Assembly: GCA_947625125.1 (NCBI GenBank)
Contig: CANQNF010000001.1
Coordinates: forward strand, 62,001 to 126,000
Length of the DNA stretch: 64,000 nt
DNA from: an uncultured Clostridia bacterium
Lineage (GTDB): Bacteria > Bacillota > Clostridia > Oscillospirales > Ruminococcaceae
Direction: 5' to 3'
Positions 36,234-45,406 of this stretch are shown one piece after another. Positions within the stretch are counted from its first letter, which is position 1. Each line of letters opens with the position of its first letter. The notes under the pieces were generated by a model. The model had not been told where the DNA came from. It saw only the letters and a program-made list of their open reading frames with translations, and ran no database searches. A program made the position numbers and the translations under genes.

Positions 36234-36607
36234 GCAAGCCCGAAGCAAGCAAAATCTAAAAAGTTCGCCAGCCTTTCAAGGCTGCAGGGGTCTTGGGGAC
36301 GGAGTCCCCAAGTCGCAGCCCGCAGGCTGCGAAATCCCCCGAGAGAACGCCGGCAGGCGTTCTCGAGGGATAAGCGACAGCGAAGCGCAGGAAAGGGAGC
36401 AAAAACAGTCCTGTGGACAGTTTTGCCGTAGGGGACCCTCGCCGGGGGTCCCCTATGCGGCGAGCGCGAATGCGCGAGCCGCACTCGGAAAAGGGTTCGG
36501 GGAAAACCCTGCAAGGGTTTTCCCCGAAAGTTACCGGTCTGCACAAGCCCCGAGCGAGCGAACGCGGCAGAGTTCGCGAGCGAGGGGGAGAGGCGCAAAG
36601 GCAAAAG
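36234..36607 (+). repeat. Hairpin-chain repeat element, copy 1
   Basis: Shares left boundary GCAAGCCCGAAG, the internal CGCAGCCCGCAGGCTGCG hairpin, AAACAGTCC/GGAC pair, GGGGACCC/GGGTCCCC, GGGGAAAAC..TTTTCCCC and the end module AAGCCCCGAGCGAGCG with copies 2 and 3. No protein is supported. A GC hairpin and pyrimidine tract fill 36608-36880. Confidence 0.85.
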
Positions 36608-36845
36608 TCAGCACCAACACCCCTCCCTTGGGGGAGGGGTCGGGGGAGGGGGATATTAAATAGCATGAGCGAAGCGAATACCTTTTTAACTCGGGAGGCA
36701 TGGACAGGAATTAAAATTCTCGGACTATTCTTATCTTTTGGGGCGGGTTCGAGGCACAAATCCATAGCCTTACTCCCTCTCTCCCGCATCCGTCTGTAGC
36801 TGCGAACTTGGTGAGTAACGCTGCAAATTCCCGCCCTCTCCTCAC

Positions 36846-36878
36846 CTCTATCCTCTACCCTCTATTTTCTATCTTCTA
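36846..36878. repeat. CTCTATC-type tract, copy 1
   Basis: A run of TCTATC/CTCTA units. Its inverted counterpart is at 59363-59396. Each lies beside a hairpin-chain element. Confidence 0.7.
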
Positions 36879-36880
36879 TG

Positions 36881-36909
36881 TTGACTTCACCCCGAAAAAG
36901 TGCTAAAAT
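36881..36909 (+). promoter_or_regulatory. Promoter of the ROK kinase gene
   Basis: TTGACT (36881-36886) and TAAAAT (36904-36909) with 17-base spacing. Confidence 0.7.
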
Positions 36910-36931
36910 AATAAAAAAGGAGGAGATTTCC

Positions 36932-37879
36932 GTGAAATATTACATAGGTATCGACCTCGGCGGCACGAATATAGCCGCAGGAGTCTGCAATTCGGAATTT
37001 AAAATAATCGCCAAGGCTTCCACCCCGACCAACCGTCCGAGGCCCTGTAAGGATATCTGCTACGATATGGTTAAGGTCTCGCTTGAGGCGATAGAAAAGG
37101 CAGGCCTTACGCTTTCCGACATCGAGTCGGTGGGCGTGGGTTCGCCGGGGACGGTGAACAGCGACCTCGGGGTCATCGAGTATTCCAACAACCTCGATTT
37201 TTATAACGAGCCCGTCGCCAAGTATATCCGCGACGAGATGGGCCTGCCGGTCTATGTCGAAAACGACGCCAACGCGGCGGCTTACGGAGAATTTGTGGCA
37301 GGCGCTGCAAAGGGCGCTAAGGACGCGGTCTGCATAACCCTCGGCACGGGCGTCGGCGGCGGAATAATCATCGGCGGAAAAATTTATTCGGGATTTAATT
37401 ATGCCGGAGCAGAGATCGGCCATATGGTGGTCGAGGTCGACGGCGTACAGTGCACATGCGGCAGAAAGGGCTGTTTCGAGGCGTACAGCTCTGCCACCGG
37501 TCTTATAAGGATGACGAAAGAGGCCATGGACGCTCACCCCGAGTCTAAGATGCACGAAATGATGGGAGATCACGTCTCCGGCCGTCTTGCGTTTAACGCC
37601 ATGCGCGCAGGCGACGAGGCCGCAAAATCCGTCGTAGACAAATACATAAAATATCTCGCCGAGGGCATCGCCAATACTATAAATATTTTCCAGCCTGAAA
37701 TTCTCTGCATCGGCGGGGGAGTCTGCAACGAGGGAGACGCGCTTATGGAGCCGTTAAAGGCCGAGGTCAGGGAGCTTGTCTATTCCAAGCGTTCCGAGAG
37801 AAACACGGCGATAGTAAGGGCCGAGCTCGGCAACGAAGCCGGCGTCATCGGCGCCGCATTCCTCGGGATAAGCAAGTAA
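36932..37879 (+). CDS. ROK-family glucokinase
   Basis: 315 residues from a GTG start with GGAGGAG upstream. It contains DLGGTNIAAGV (phosphate loop), VENDANAAAYGE (catalytic aspartate), LGTGVGGGIIIGG and the zinc-binding CTCGRKGCFEAY of ROK proteins. There is no N-terminal helix-turn-helix, so it is a kinase rather than a repressor. Glucose is the most likely substrate, with phosphate from ATP. The longer ATG frame overlaps the promoter and is rejected. Confidence 0.92.
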   Translation: MKYYIGIDLGGTNIAAGVCNSEFKIIAKASTPTNRPRPCKDICYDMVKVSLEAIEKAGLTLSDIESVGVGSPGTVNSDLGVIEYSNNLDFYNEPVAKYIRDEMGLPVYVENDANAAAYGEFVAGAAKGAKDAVCITLGTGVGGGIIIGGKIYSGFNYAGAEIGHMVVEVDGVQCTCGRKGCFEAYSSATGLIRMTKEAMDAHPESKMHEMMGDHVSGRLAFNAMRAGDEAAKSVVDKYIKYLAEGIANTINIFQPEILCIGGGVCNEGDALMEPLKAEVRELVYSKRSERNTAIVRAELGNEAGVIGAAFLGISK

Positions 37880-37888
37880 GGGAAAATT

Positions 37889-38962
37889 ATGGGCATTTTT
37901 AAATCATTATTTGGCAGTAATTCTAAAACTCCTGAGTCTGAGAAGAATACTGAAAAAGTATCTGATTCCAAAAGAGGGTATGTCAGTGCCGGCGGTTTAT
38001 ATCCCGATGAACTTGCTATGCTTGCTCTCGCTGAAAAATTCAAGACCGAGGAGACAAATTATCCGGATTATTTAAGGTCAAAATTCTTTATTGGTTTCCC
38101 GTCGAGCACTTTGAATTCCCTTTTGTCTCGCGGCTTTTTAAGAATGAGCACGCCCTCGGAAATGCTTTCTACTTTAAAATTGTCTGATTTAAAGAAGATA
38201 GCGTCCGAACACGGCTTAAAAGTCAGCGGGTCAAAAGAGGAATTATGTGGTAGGATTTCTTCTTCTTTAGACGAGTCTGAGTATGCAGATGCAGTGCATG
38301 TTAAATACTGGAAGCTGACAGATAAAGGCTATAATGAACTTGCAGCAAACCCATATATAACTTATATGACTGCAAAACATTTATATAGTCTTGAAAATCA
38401 CGGCATAAATATTGTCACCTTGAATTCAATAATACATAATTTGCCGAAATATAGTATAAGAGATATTGTATGGTCCGAAATGAACAAGGCAAGAATTATT
38501 GAATATAAACAAGCAATCAAAGAACGTAATTTTCAACAGTATGCCAATTTGCTATACACAGCAACATTGTTTTTGAAAGAAGAGTCAAAATTTAGAAACG
38601 CTTTAAATTCTTATTTTGACTATATTTTCTATAGGGAAAATTTTGTAGCCGGAGCGAACGGTATAATTCTTGGTTCCTCGAAAAGCAACCTGTCAATAGA
38701 CTTTTATGTTTATGCCGAGCTTATGCCTTATGAATTAGATATAATAAGTGAATTGACGGAGAAAAATGGGCTTGATGAAAAATCTTTAAGAGAATTGATG
38801 AATAATAATTTTTCAGCTCAACAGGATAGCGGCGTTTTCAGTAACAAGCAGCTCATAGATTTTGTTATATCGGAAATGAATGGGAGAAAAAAGGATTCGC
38901 AGGAGATTTGCTTGGATGTCGAAAAGAACATAAGAAGGATATTGAAAAAAGGTCATTTCTAA
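37889..38962 (+). CDS. SAP-domain protein of foreign-looking composition
   Basis: 357 residues. Residues ~95-130 (MLSTLKLSDLKKIASEHGLKVSGSKEELCGRI) form a SAP motif, a small DNA-binding helical pair. The rest is helical and unrecognised. Codons are visibly richer in A/T than the flanking genes, which points to recent transfer. It starts 10 bases after the ROK kinase. The function is unknown; phage and mobile-element proteins often carry SAP domains. Confidence 0.7.
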   Translation: MGIFKSLFGSNSKTPESEKNTEKVSDSKRGYVSAGGLYPDELAMLALAEKFKTEETNYPDYLRSKFFIGFPSSTLNSLLSRGFLRMSTPSEMLSTLKLSDLKKIASEHGLKVSGSKEELCGRISSSLDESEYADAVHVKYWKLTDKGYNELAANPYITYMTAKHLYSLENHGINIVTLNSIIHNLPKYSIRDIVWSEMNKARIIEYKQAIKERNFQQYANLLYTATLFLKEESKFRNALNSYFDYIFYRENFVAGANGIILGSSKSNLSIDFYVYAELMPYELDIISELTEKNGLDEKSLRELMNNNFSAQQDSGVFSNKQLIDFVISEMNGRKKDSQEICLDVEKNIRRILKKGHF

Positions 38963-39007
38963 GATTTAAAAGGTTTAATTAAGTTTTTACAAAATCGGAG
39001 GACCGCC

Positions 39008-39475
39008 ATGAGCCTTTTGATCAGGCAGAAGATCTTCACCCTGACCGATACCTACGAGGTCAGAGACGACGCCGGCAGGCCGAGATACGCCGTATCTACG
39101 GAGTTCCTGACCCTCGGGCACCACATCCACATCGTCGACCTTGAGACCGGCCGCGAGGAGGCCTCGATAGACGAGAAGCTGCTGACATTTTTGCAGAAAG
39201 CCGATATAACGGTCCGCGGCAGCAGTATTCTCATGCGCCGTGAGTTTACGTTTTTCGTCCCGAGATACAGCCTTTCTAACGGCTGGAGCGTGGACGGCGA
39301 CTTTTTGGGACTTGAATATGATATAAAAAATTCCTTGGGAGACGCTGTCGCACGGGTCTCCAAAAGGCTTCTGAGTTTAAGCGATACATACGAGCTTTAC
39401 ACATATGAGCGCTCGAACGAACTTGCGGCGATGGCGGTGGCGATAACTATAGACATGATGAACTGCCGGAATTAG
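39008..39475 (+). CDS. LURP-one-related family protein
   Basis: 155 residues beginning MSLLIRQKIFTLTDTYEV, with repeated YEVRD / YELYT strands and MRREFTFFVPRYSL. This matches LOR/YxjI-like proteins, which fold as a 12-stranded barrel around a central helix. Their bacterial function is unknown. GGAGG lies 5 bases upstream. It is translated just before ruvX. Confidence 0.8.
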   Translation: MSLLIRQKIFTLTDTYEVRDDAGRPRYAVSTEFLTLGHHIHIVDLETGREEASIDEKLLTFLQKADITVRGSSILMRREFTFFVPRYSLSNGWSVDGDFLGLEYDIKNSLGDAVARVSKRLLSLSDTYELYTYERSNELAAMAVAITIDMMNCRN

Positions 39476-39483
39476 GAGGACAA

Positions 39484-39921
39484 ATGGTAATTTTAGCGAT
39501 AGATTACGGCGATTCGAGGACGGGCCTTGCCGTCTGCCAGAAGTCCGAAGCGATAGCCTCTCCGCTCGGGACGGTGTTTGAAAAAAGCCCCGAAAAGCGC
39601 TTTGAAAAGCTAAAAGCGGCCGCATTGGAGCAGGGGGCCGAGCTAATCGTCGTGGGTCATCCCGTGAACATGGACGGCAGCGTCGGAGAGCGCGCAAGAC
39701 TCTGCGAAGAGTTTGCCCATCGGCTTGAGCAGGAGACCGGGATAAAGACGGTCCTTTGGGACGAGCGCGTGACGACCGTTCAGGCCATCGGCATTTTAAA
39801 CGAGACCAACGTCCGCGGCAAAAAGCGCAAGGAGGTCATCGATTCGGTGGCGGCGACGCTTATCCTCGAAAGCTATCTTGACTACCGAAGAAAAAAGGGC
39901 CTCAGCGGCCTGAAATATTGA
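39484..39921 (+). CDS. ruvX: Holliday junction resolvase-like RuvX (YqgF)
   Basis: 145 residues with an RNase H-like fold: IDYGDSRTGLAV carries the first catalytic aspartate, VVGHPVNMDGS follows, then WDERVTTVQA and IDSVAATLILESYLD. The family acts in pre-16S rRNA 5' processing or junction resolution. GGAGG lies 6 bases before the ATG. A terminator follows at once. Confidence 0.93.
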   Translation: MVILAIDYGDSRTGLAVCQKSEAIASPLGTVFEKSPEKRFEKLKAAALEQGAELIVVGHPVNMDGSVGERARLCEEFAHRLEQETGIKTVLWDERVTTVQAIGILNETNVRGKKRKEVIDSVAATLILESYLDYRRKKGLSGLKY

Positions 39922-39927
39922 AAAAAT

Positions 39928-39957
39928 CCCACCCGGACGATCTCCGAGTGGGTTTTT
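39928..39957 (+). terminator. Terminator after ruvX
   Basis: CCCACCCGG and CCGAGTGGG arms (one mismatch), then TTTTT. Confidence 0.85.
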
Positions 39958-39972
39958 GAATCATTATTTTTA

Positions 39973-40905
39973 TCATGCTTTGGCGGTCTCGGCCTCTTTC
40001 TCCTCGGCTTCGAGGGCGTAGGCTGTCTCGATTTTTTTGAGCAGTTTTATCATATCCTCGCTCTGACGGGGGGTCTTTTTATATTTCCCGAGCGTTCCGG
40101 CCAATTTTCTCGCCAGATCCTTGCGCCCGAGCCTTAAATACACCAACCCGAGGTACAGCCCCGCCCAGACCCTTACCTCGATGGGCTTGCAGTCGAGCAT
40201 ATCCTCAAACCCTGCTTTAGCGCCGTAGAAGTCCTTTTCGGCATACTTGAGCAGCGCGTCCGTCAGAAGCTTCTCCGGCATATCCGGGTATCTTGACACG
40301 AACGACTGACCGAGCGCGACGGTGGATTTGGCGCTCTCAATATCGCCGGTCAGGAGAAAAAGATAGGTGTAGAGCGTGTAATATCTTGCGGCAAGCCTTG
40401 GGTCGAAGCGGTCGAGGTCGATATCTCTTAAGACTGCGAAAGCGTCCTCATATCTTCTTCCGTCGCAGTACGCTTTAGCAGCGCAAAGGTCGTTTCTTGC
40501 GCCAAGCGAGGTCCCGCTCAATTCTCTGCGCTTGTCCTCGATAAGGTCGAAGTATTCCTTTGAATAGCCCGTTTTTTTGAGCACCTTGGCCGCACGCCTG
40601 CGCTGAAGTCTGTAGATCGTTAAAACGATGATGTAGATAAGAAGCGCCGTGAGCGCGAATACCGCAATTATGCAGGCTATCGAGCAGGCAAAGCTGAAGT
40701 TTTCGGTGAGCCATGCCGGCAGATCGGTCCCCATGAACGAGCCGCTTATGCTGAGATTAAAATTTAGGATAGGGAACCAGTTATAGATATTTTTTTCGGA
40801 AATAAGGCCGATGACGACTGCTCCGATAAGAAGCGCCGACAGAAAGAGGACGATGCAGAAGAGCCAGATGCGGAGGCTTCTGGCCTCAAGTCTTGACTTA
40901 ATCAT
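39973..40905 (-). CDS. Membrane protein with TPR-like repeats
   Basis: 310 residues. There are two membrane helices (~12-36 and ~70-100), then a cytoplasmic helical solenoid with TPR character (AAKAYCDGRRYEDAFAVLRDID, LGLVYLRLGRKDLARKLAG). No family name is certain. It follows the type VII-like operon by 142 bases on the same strand and could be its last member or an independent gene. A scaffold role is plausible. Confidence 0.65.
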   Translation of the reverse strand: MIKSRLEARSLRIWLFCIVLFLSALLIGAVVIGLISEKNIYNWFPILNFNLSISGSFMGTDLPAWLTENFSFACSIACIIAVFALTALLIYIIVLTIYRLQRRRAAKVLKKTGYSKEYFDLIEDKRRELSGTSLGARNDLCAAKAYCDGRRYEDAFAVLRDIDLDRFDPRLAARYYTLYTYLFLLTGDIESAKSTVALGQSFVSRYPDMPEKLLTDALLKYAEKDFYGAKAGFEDMLDCKPIEVRVWAGLYLGLVYLRLGRKDLARKLAGTLGKYKKTPRQSEDMIKLLKKIETAYALEAEEKEAETAKA

Positions 40906-41047
40906 GGATTAACACCTCGCAGTTTAGGGGCAAAATCATGCCGTATAACCATCATATCACATTTTTCAAAAAAACGCAACTGTTATTTTTTAAAAATAAG
41001 GCAGAAAAACGGCGAAGAAAACAGGGGGTACTTGTCATCTCAAGGGG

Positions 41048-42328
41048 TCAATATACGAAGTTGAGAACAGAAATCAGCTCCCAGTCTTCGTTAATCTCAT
41101 TATTTATCATTATCGGAGACTTGTTGTAAGCGGATTCCCTTATCGGCAAATTATCGCTGTCATATTCTATTATATAAAGGTAATGCGGCAATTCCATGTC
41201 CATATATTGATCATAAAATTTTTCTTCGATCCTGACCAAATTTCCCACGGAGTCATACTCGTAATATATGTATCTTGTCCATGTCGGCCCACGGTTGTCA
41301 AAAATCTTAATTATCCGGCCGTTCGAGTCAAAATCATATGTATAAATTTCTTCTTGATCAATACCGGAAATATATGTAGAAACAGATGCATTGGTAAGCT
41401 TGTTCTGACTGTCGTATTTATACGTCACTGTCTCGCTTCCGTTTGCGACCGATTGGAACGATTTAACAATATAGCCGTCCTTGTTATACTCCGAGTACAT
41501 TTCTTTAATATAGCCTGAGTCGTCGGTAAAGTTAAGTACCCAAACTTCTCTTTCAGGGTCATACTCGAGTAAACTGGCATTAGCGGCTTCATCGTAGGGC
41601 TGAGGGTCCTCATATTTATTTTCCGTCTTAGTCACATTTACATTATGTTCTCCCGGATCTGTAAGTGGGTTGAAGTTGTTATCACTGCTCATATAGGCAG
41701 TATGAGCAACAGCTTTTCCGGAGTCGTCATATTCGGTTTCGTTCATCCCCAGCCATTGCCGAGAAGTTGAGTATATCGAGAATTGATTATAGCGCTTGAC
41801 ATTGGGGTTGTCGGATGGTGCGCGCTGCACAAAGCCGCCGAAAGCTATTATCGAAAAGTCGGGCTCTACTATCGGCATAACCTCCGGCGTTTCCTCCTCC
41901 TGCTCCGTTTGCTCTTCCTGCCCGGTCGTCTCCGGCCCGCCCCTGTCCTCATCCCCGCCGGCCTCGGTCTCGCCTTGGCCCTCGCCGCCTGCAGAGGCCG
42001 CCGCTTCCGCAAGCGCTCTTATCTCCTCGAGTTTTGCCCGCAGCTCGTCGCTGTCGGTCTCGGCGATGCCCCTCTCAAGCGCTTCAATGGCGCTCTCATA
42101 GTCCCCAAGCGCGGCATATGCGTCCGCAAGGCCGATGTACGCTTCAACATTTTTCGGGTCGATTTCGATGACCCGGTTAAATTCGACGATTGCCTGCTCA
42201 TAATTACCGTCGAGCAGGTATTTTTGTCCCAAATCAAGATGCGACTGCCACTCTGCCTTTTGAGCAGCGCACGAAACCAGCCCGAGCGCAAGCGCAAAGA
42301 CTGTTAAAAAAACAATAAATTTTTTCAT
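41048..42328 (-). CDS. TPR lipoprotein with YD-type repeats
   Basis: 426 residues. Lipobox GLVSCA; TPRs at about 30-105 (GQKYLLDGNYEQAIVEFNRV and AYIGLADAYAALGDYESAI); a Glu/Gly-rich linker (~110-150); then strand repeats like TYKYDSQNKLTNASV and YYEYDSVGNLVRIEE, reminiscent of YD/Rhs repeats. It is anchored outside the membrane. It sits 12 bases after the 50-residue membrane protein in the secretion operon, so it may form the extracellular part of that system; that is inference. Confidence 0.75.
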   Translation of the reverse strand: MKKFIVFLTVFALALGLVSCAAQKAEWQSHLDLGQKYLLDGNYEQAIVEFNRVIEIDPKNVEAYIGLADAYAALGDYESAIEALERGIAETDSDELRAKLEEIRALAEAAASAGGEGQGETEAGGDEDRGGPETTGQEEQTEQEEETPEVMPIVEPDFSIIAFGGFVQRAPSDNPNVKRYNQFSIYSTSRQWLGMNETEYDDSGKAVAHTAYMSSDNNFNPLTDPGEHNVNVTKTENKYEDPQPYDEAANASLLEYDPEREVWVLNFTDDSGYIKEMYSEYNKDGYIVKSFQSVANGSETVTYKYDSQNKLTNASVSTYISGIDQEEIYTYDFDSNGRIIKIFDNRGPTWTRYIYYEYDSVGNLVRIEEKFYDQYMDMELPHYLYIIEYDSDNLPIRESAYNKSPIMINNEINEDWELISVLNFVY

Positions 42329-42340
42329 TTTTATTCCTCT

Positions 42341-42493
42341 TTATTCCGATTTTCCGTATTCGCGGTCGAGTTTTTTCCTGAGCCGTTTGCGGCTTCCGGC
42401 TAAGGCCGCCGTCACGATGACCGCGGCGATTGCCGTAACCGCAAGCCCTAAAATACCGCCGTAGAAAAGAATTTCGCCATGCGTTAAAGCCAT
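42341..42493 (-). CDS. 50-residue membrane protein in the secretion operon
   Basis: A short frame with strong AAAGGAGG, beginning MALTHGEILFYGGIL. It has one membrane helix (GGILGLAVTAIAAVIVTAAL) and a basic tail (SRKRLRKKLDREYGKSE). It lies 12 bases after the kinase gene and 12 bases before the lipoprotein gene, as expected of a true operon member. It could be a small subunit of the secretion channel. Confidence 0.75.
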   Translation of the reverse strand: MALTHGEILFYGGILGLAVTAIAAVIVTAALAGSRKRLRKKLDREYGKSE

Positions 42494-42505
42494 AATTTTC
42501 CTCCT

Positions 42506-44578
42506 TTACAGCCAGCCGTTGTCCCTAAGCTCCGAAATAAGCCCCTCGAGGCGCTGCATTTCGGGGTCGGATTCTCCCGGCTTCACGCTGTTTTTATACA
42601 TTTCCTGCGCGCTCTCAAAGTACTTTTCTGCCTCAGAATAGTCCCTCTCGTCCGTCGGCGCCATGCTCTGGCGGTCGGCCTCCAAAAACGCCTGCCTCAT
42701 CGGCACCCGGTAGTTGTCCGGGAAGTCCTCCGACATTTTTTTCAGAATATCGTCCGCAAGCTCGAATTTTCCGGCATTGTGATAGAGTATCGCCAGATCC
42801 TGCATTATCCTGAAATCGGGCGAACCCTCGCCGATAAGCTCCTCAAAGACTCCTATCGCCTTTTCGGTATCTCCGAGGGCGATATATGCGTCGGCAAGCC
42901 TCTCTTTCATCTCAAACTCCCGTCCCACGGGAATTTTATCAAAGCAGCTTTCCAAAAGCTCCGCAGATTTTTCTGTCATTCCGAGACGGCGGTATGCTTC
43001 ATCGGCGGTCTTGACGGCGCGGTATCTTATATATTCGTCGCCCGACGTACCGGATAGCCCGCAGAGAATCTCTGCCGCGGCCTCGAAATTGTCCTCCGAA
43101 AAAGCCGCTTCGCCGTTTAAAAGGCTGAGGCTGTCGTCCGAAATTCTGAGTTCATTCGCTCTTGAAATTATTTTTCTCGCACCGTCACTGTCGCCGGTTC
43201 TTGCAAGCGAGATGGCGTAGTCGCGGAAGTATGCCGGCTCGTTCGGGGCGTTTTCCGTGGCAGTCTTAAAACAGTCTCTTGCGGCGGCATAGTCCGGCTC
43301 GGCGGCCTGATAATAGGTGTTCCCGAGAATGTAATATATCCCGCCGTAGTCGGCCCTTGCCTCCGGGATGTCCCTGAACTCGGCGATATTTCCGAGGTTG
43401 CTTTCAATATATGCCCGGCATGCGGCAGCGTCTCCGTCGTTCCATAGCCTCTCGGCCATGGCCCTGTAGGGGTCTATCCTGTCCCAGAAGAGCGACAGCG
43501 CGTCGTCGTAGGAGCTTTCCGGCTCGCTTCCGTTGATTATTCCGTACACGTCGTTGAAATAGCGCTCCTCTTTTTCCTGGGCCATGGTTTTGCTGCCGAA
43601 AACGGTCATCCCGGCAAATCCCGCAAAAGCGAGCGCAAGAACGGCTCCTGCTATGGCGGAACGTCTTTTTGAGGCGCGCCAGCGGGAGTCGAGCTTATAT
43701 ATTGAATTTATCGCGTCATAAAGCTGAGCCGCAGAGGGAAATCTTTCTTTCGGCTCAAGTCTCATGCATTTTTCGATTATGCTCACGACGGCCATGCCGT
43801 ACTTTCCGGATTTCTTTAATGACGCCGTCTTTCCGGCGTTTTCCGGGGGTCGTACGCCGCTGAGAAGATGATACATCGTCGCCCCGAGGCTGTAAATGTC
43901 CGACAGCTTCCAATCTATCCCCAAAGAGACGTTTTTCGGCTTTACCTCGGGCTTTTTGGTTTTATCTAAAATTTCGGTGAGCTCTTCGTCAGACCCGTCG
44001 TCCGGGACTTCTGGAGCGCTCATCCGCTTTTTGAAGCTTTCGTATATTTCATATTGCTCGGGAGAGGCATACCCGAGGCTTCGGCTTATGAGCCTTACGT
44101 CGTTGCCGCTTACAAGCGCCGCGTTAAAGTCGATAAGACATACGTCCCCGCTCGGACCGAGCATGATATTCGCGGGCTTTATATCGCGGTGGCAGATATT
44201 CTGCTTATGTATAACGCTCAGGGCGGACGCAAGCTGTCCGAACCACTTTACCACCTGCTGCTGAGTAAATTTTTCCCCACGGTCCAAGAGCTTGTCCATG
44301 CTCTCGCCCTCGACAAACTCCATCACCGTAAAGACGCGTCCGTCCTGCTGGATAAAGTCAAGGACCTGCGGCAGATATGGGCTCTTCACGTTTTTAAGAG
44401 CCTCGGCCTCGTTTCTTCTGGTGCCGGTGTCGGCGCCCTCGGGGTCCTTGAGTTCCTTTATAACTACATATTTTTCCAGTCTTGTATGCCACGCCTTGTA
44501 GACTTTTCCGCCGCCGCCCTCGCCGAGTTCCCTCTCTATTTTGAACGACGGGTCGGAGAGTATGCTGTTTTCCTCCAT
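42506..44578 (-). CDS. Ser/Thr protein kinase with membrane helix and TPR domain
   Basis: 690 residues. The kinase domain (~12-290) has glycine loop GEGGGGKVYKA, lysine in VVIKELK, catalytic HRDIKPANIM, and DFN where most kinases have DFG. It is followed by SLGYASPEQYE. A membrane helix lies at ~308-330, then an external part rich in TPRs (~390-660). The order kinase-helix-outside recalls EssB/YukC, the pseudokinase of type VII systems, but here catalytic residues are present. It is therefore a candidate replacement for EssB and regulator of the neighbouring FHA protein. Confidence 0.88.
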   Translation of the reverse strand: MEENSILSDPSFKIERELGEGGGGKVYKAWHTRLEKYVVIKELKDPEGADTGTRRNEAEALKNVKSPYLPQVLDFIQQDGRVFTVMEFVEGESMDKLLDRGEKFTQQQVVKWFGQLASALSVIHKQNICHRDIKPANIMLGPSGDVCLIDFNAALVSGNDVRLISRSLGYASPEQYEIYESFKKRMSAPEVPDDGSDEELTEILDKTKKPEVKPKNVSLGIDWKLSDIYSLGATMYHLLSGVRPPENAGKTASLKKSGKYGMAVVSIIEKCMRLEPKERFPSAAQLYDAINSIYKLDSRWRASKRRSAIAGAVLALAFAGFAGMTVFGSKTMAQEKEERYFNDVYGIINGSEPESSYDDALSLFWDRIDPYRAMAERLWNDGDAAACRAYIESNLGNIAEFRDIPEARADYGGIYYILGNTYYQAAEPDYAAARDCFKTATENAPNEPAYFRDYAISLARTGDSDGARKIISRANELRISDDSLSLLNGEAAFSEDNFEAAAEILCGLSGTSGDEYIRYRAVKTADEAYRRLGMTEKSAELLESCFDKIPVGREFEMKERLADAYIALGDTEKAIGVFEELIGEGSPDFRIMQDLAILYHNAGKFELADDILKKMSEDFPDNYRVPMRQAFLEADRQSMAPTDERDYSEAEKYFESAQEMYKNSVKPGESDPEMQRLEGLISELRDNGWL

Positions 44579-44594
44579 TTTTCCCTCATTTCCC

Positions 44595-45134
44595 TTAAAT
44601 TCTCAAAAATTTGGTCTGGCTGTTGAGTTTCGACATCCCGTCTTTGCCGAGGCTGCAATCTTCGACGATAAGAACGGTCCTGCCGCAGGTTATCTTATCG
44701 CCGGGCTTTATCTTCTCCCTGCCCTCTAAGGGGGAGTCGTTCAGCGCGGTGATATTTGAAGCGCTGAGATTTTCGATATAAAGCTCGCTGTCGATTTTAA
44801 ACTGCTTTCTTGAGACGCTCTGGTCCGCCAGAACAAGGTCGCAGCTCTTTTCGCGGCCGATAAGCACCTCTTTTTCTATCACCATGGTCTTCGACTCTTC
44901 CGGCCTTTCAAGGTTCACGAGCCTCACAAAATGCGCGCCCTCGGGGATGGGTCCGTCGTCTGTCTTGAGAAATTCAGTCTCTCCGGCAGGGTCCACCTTT
45001 TTCTTGCCGATGCCGAAAATACCCGCTCCCAAAGCATACGGAGCCGCTAACCCCGCTGTCGGTTTTTTGGCGGTAATGCTCATGCAGGTCAGCGCTAAGA
45101 CTGCTATCGCCATGGTCAGAATGATTTTTTTCAT
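44595..45134 (-). CDS. FHA-domain protein with N-terminal membrane segment
   Basis: 179 residues. The N-terminal hydrophobic helix is a signal or anchor. The FHA domain (~90-165) carries LIGREKSCDLVLADQSVSRKQF, with the phosphothreonine-binding Arg and Ser/Arg residues. FHA domains bind phosphothreonine peptides, and the adjacent kinase is the obvious source. AGGAGG precedes the ATG, and its start overlaps the previous stop by 4 bases. Confidence 0.88.
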   Translation of the reverse strand: MKKIILTMAIAVLALTCMSITAKKPTAGLAAPYALGAGIFGIGKKKVDPAGETEFLKTDDGPIPEGAHFVRLVNLERPEESKTMVIEKEVLIGREKSCDLVLADQSVSRKQFKIDSELYIENLSASNITALNDSPLEGREKIKPGDKITCGRTVLIVEDCSLGKDGMSKLNSQTKFLRI

Positions 45135-45406
45135 GATTTTTCCTCCTGTTTTTCATTTCGTCCTATCCCGAAAGACCCGGTCAGGTCGTAATAAATTCCG
45201 CATACGTCAAAAAGCTTCGCAGATATATCCGCAAGGTTTCCGGATATCGCTCCCGCTTCTTCGCATATCTCCTCGGCTTGTTCCGAGATTTTTCCGTCGA
45301 GCATTATCTCCGACGTCCTTTTTTTGACCGTAAGAAGCATGTCCGAAAGCTCGGAAATCTTTACGGCGGCGGCCCTTATGGCCTCGGTATCAGCAGATAT
45401 TATCAT
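45131..45406 (-). CDS. WXG100-like small helical protein (91 aa)
   Basis: A helical-hairpin-sized protein: MIISADTEAIRAAAVKISEL resembles the N-terminal helix of ESAT-6/WXG100 proteins, and the family length is right. No clear WXG turn is present. Overlaps of 4 bases on both sides place it inside the secretion operon. It is probably a substrate, partner or chaperone of the EssC machine. Confidence 0.65.
   Translation of the reverse strand: MIISADTEAIRAAAVKISELSDMLLTVKKRTSEIMLDGKISEQAEEICEEAGAISGNLADISAKLFDVCGIYYDLTGSFGIGRNEKQEEKS

Noticed and set aside
36216-36431. Frame of 71 codons after the HD hydrolase
   Set aside because: It is a read-through of hairpin-chain copy 1 with the same Arg-rich pseudo-peptide as copy 2.
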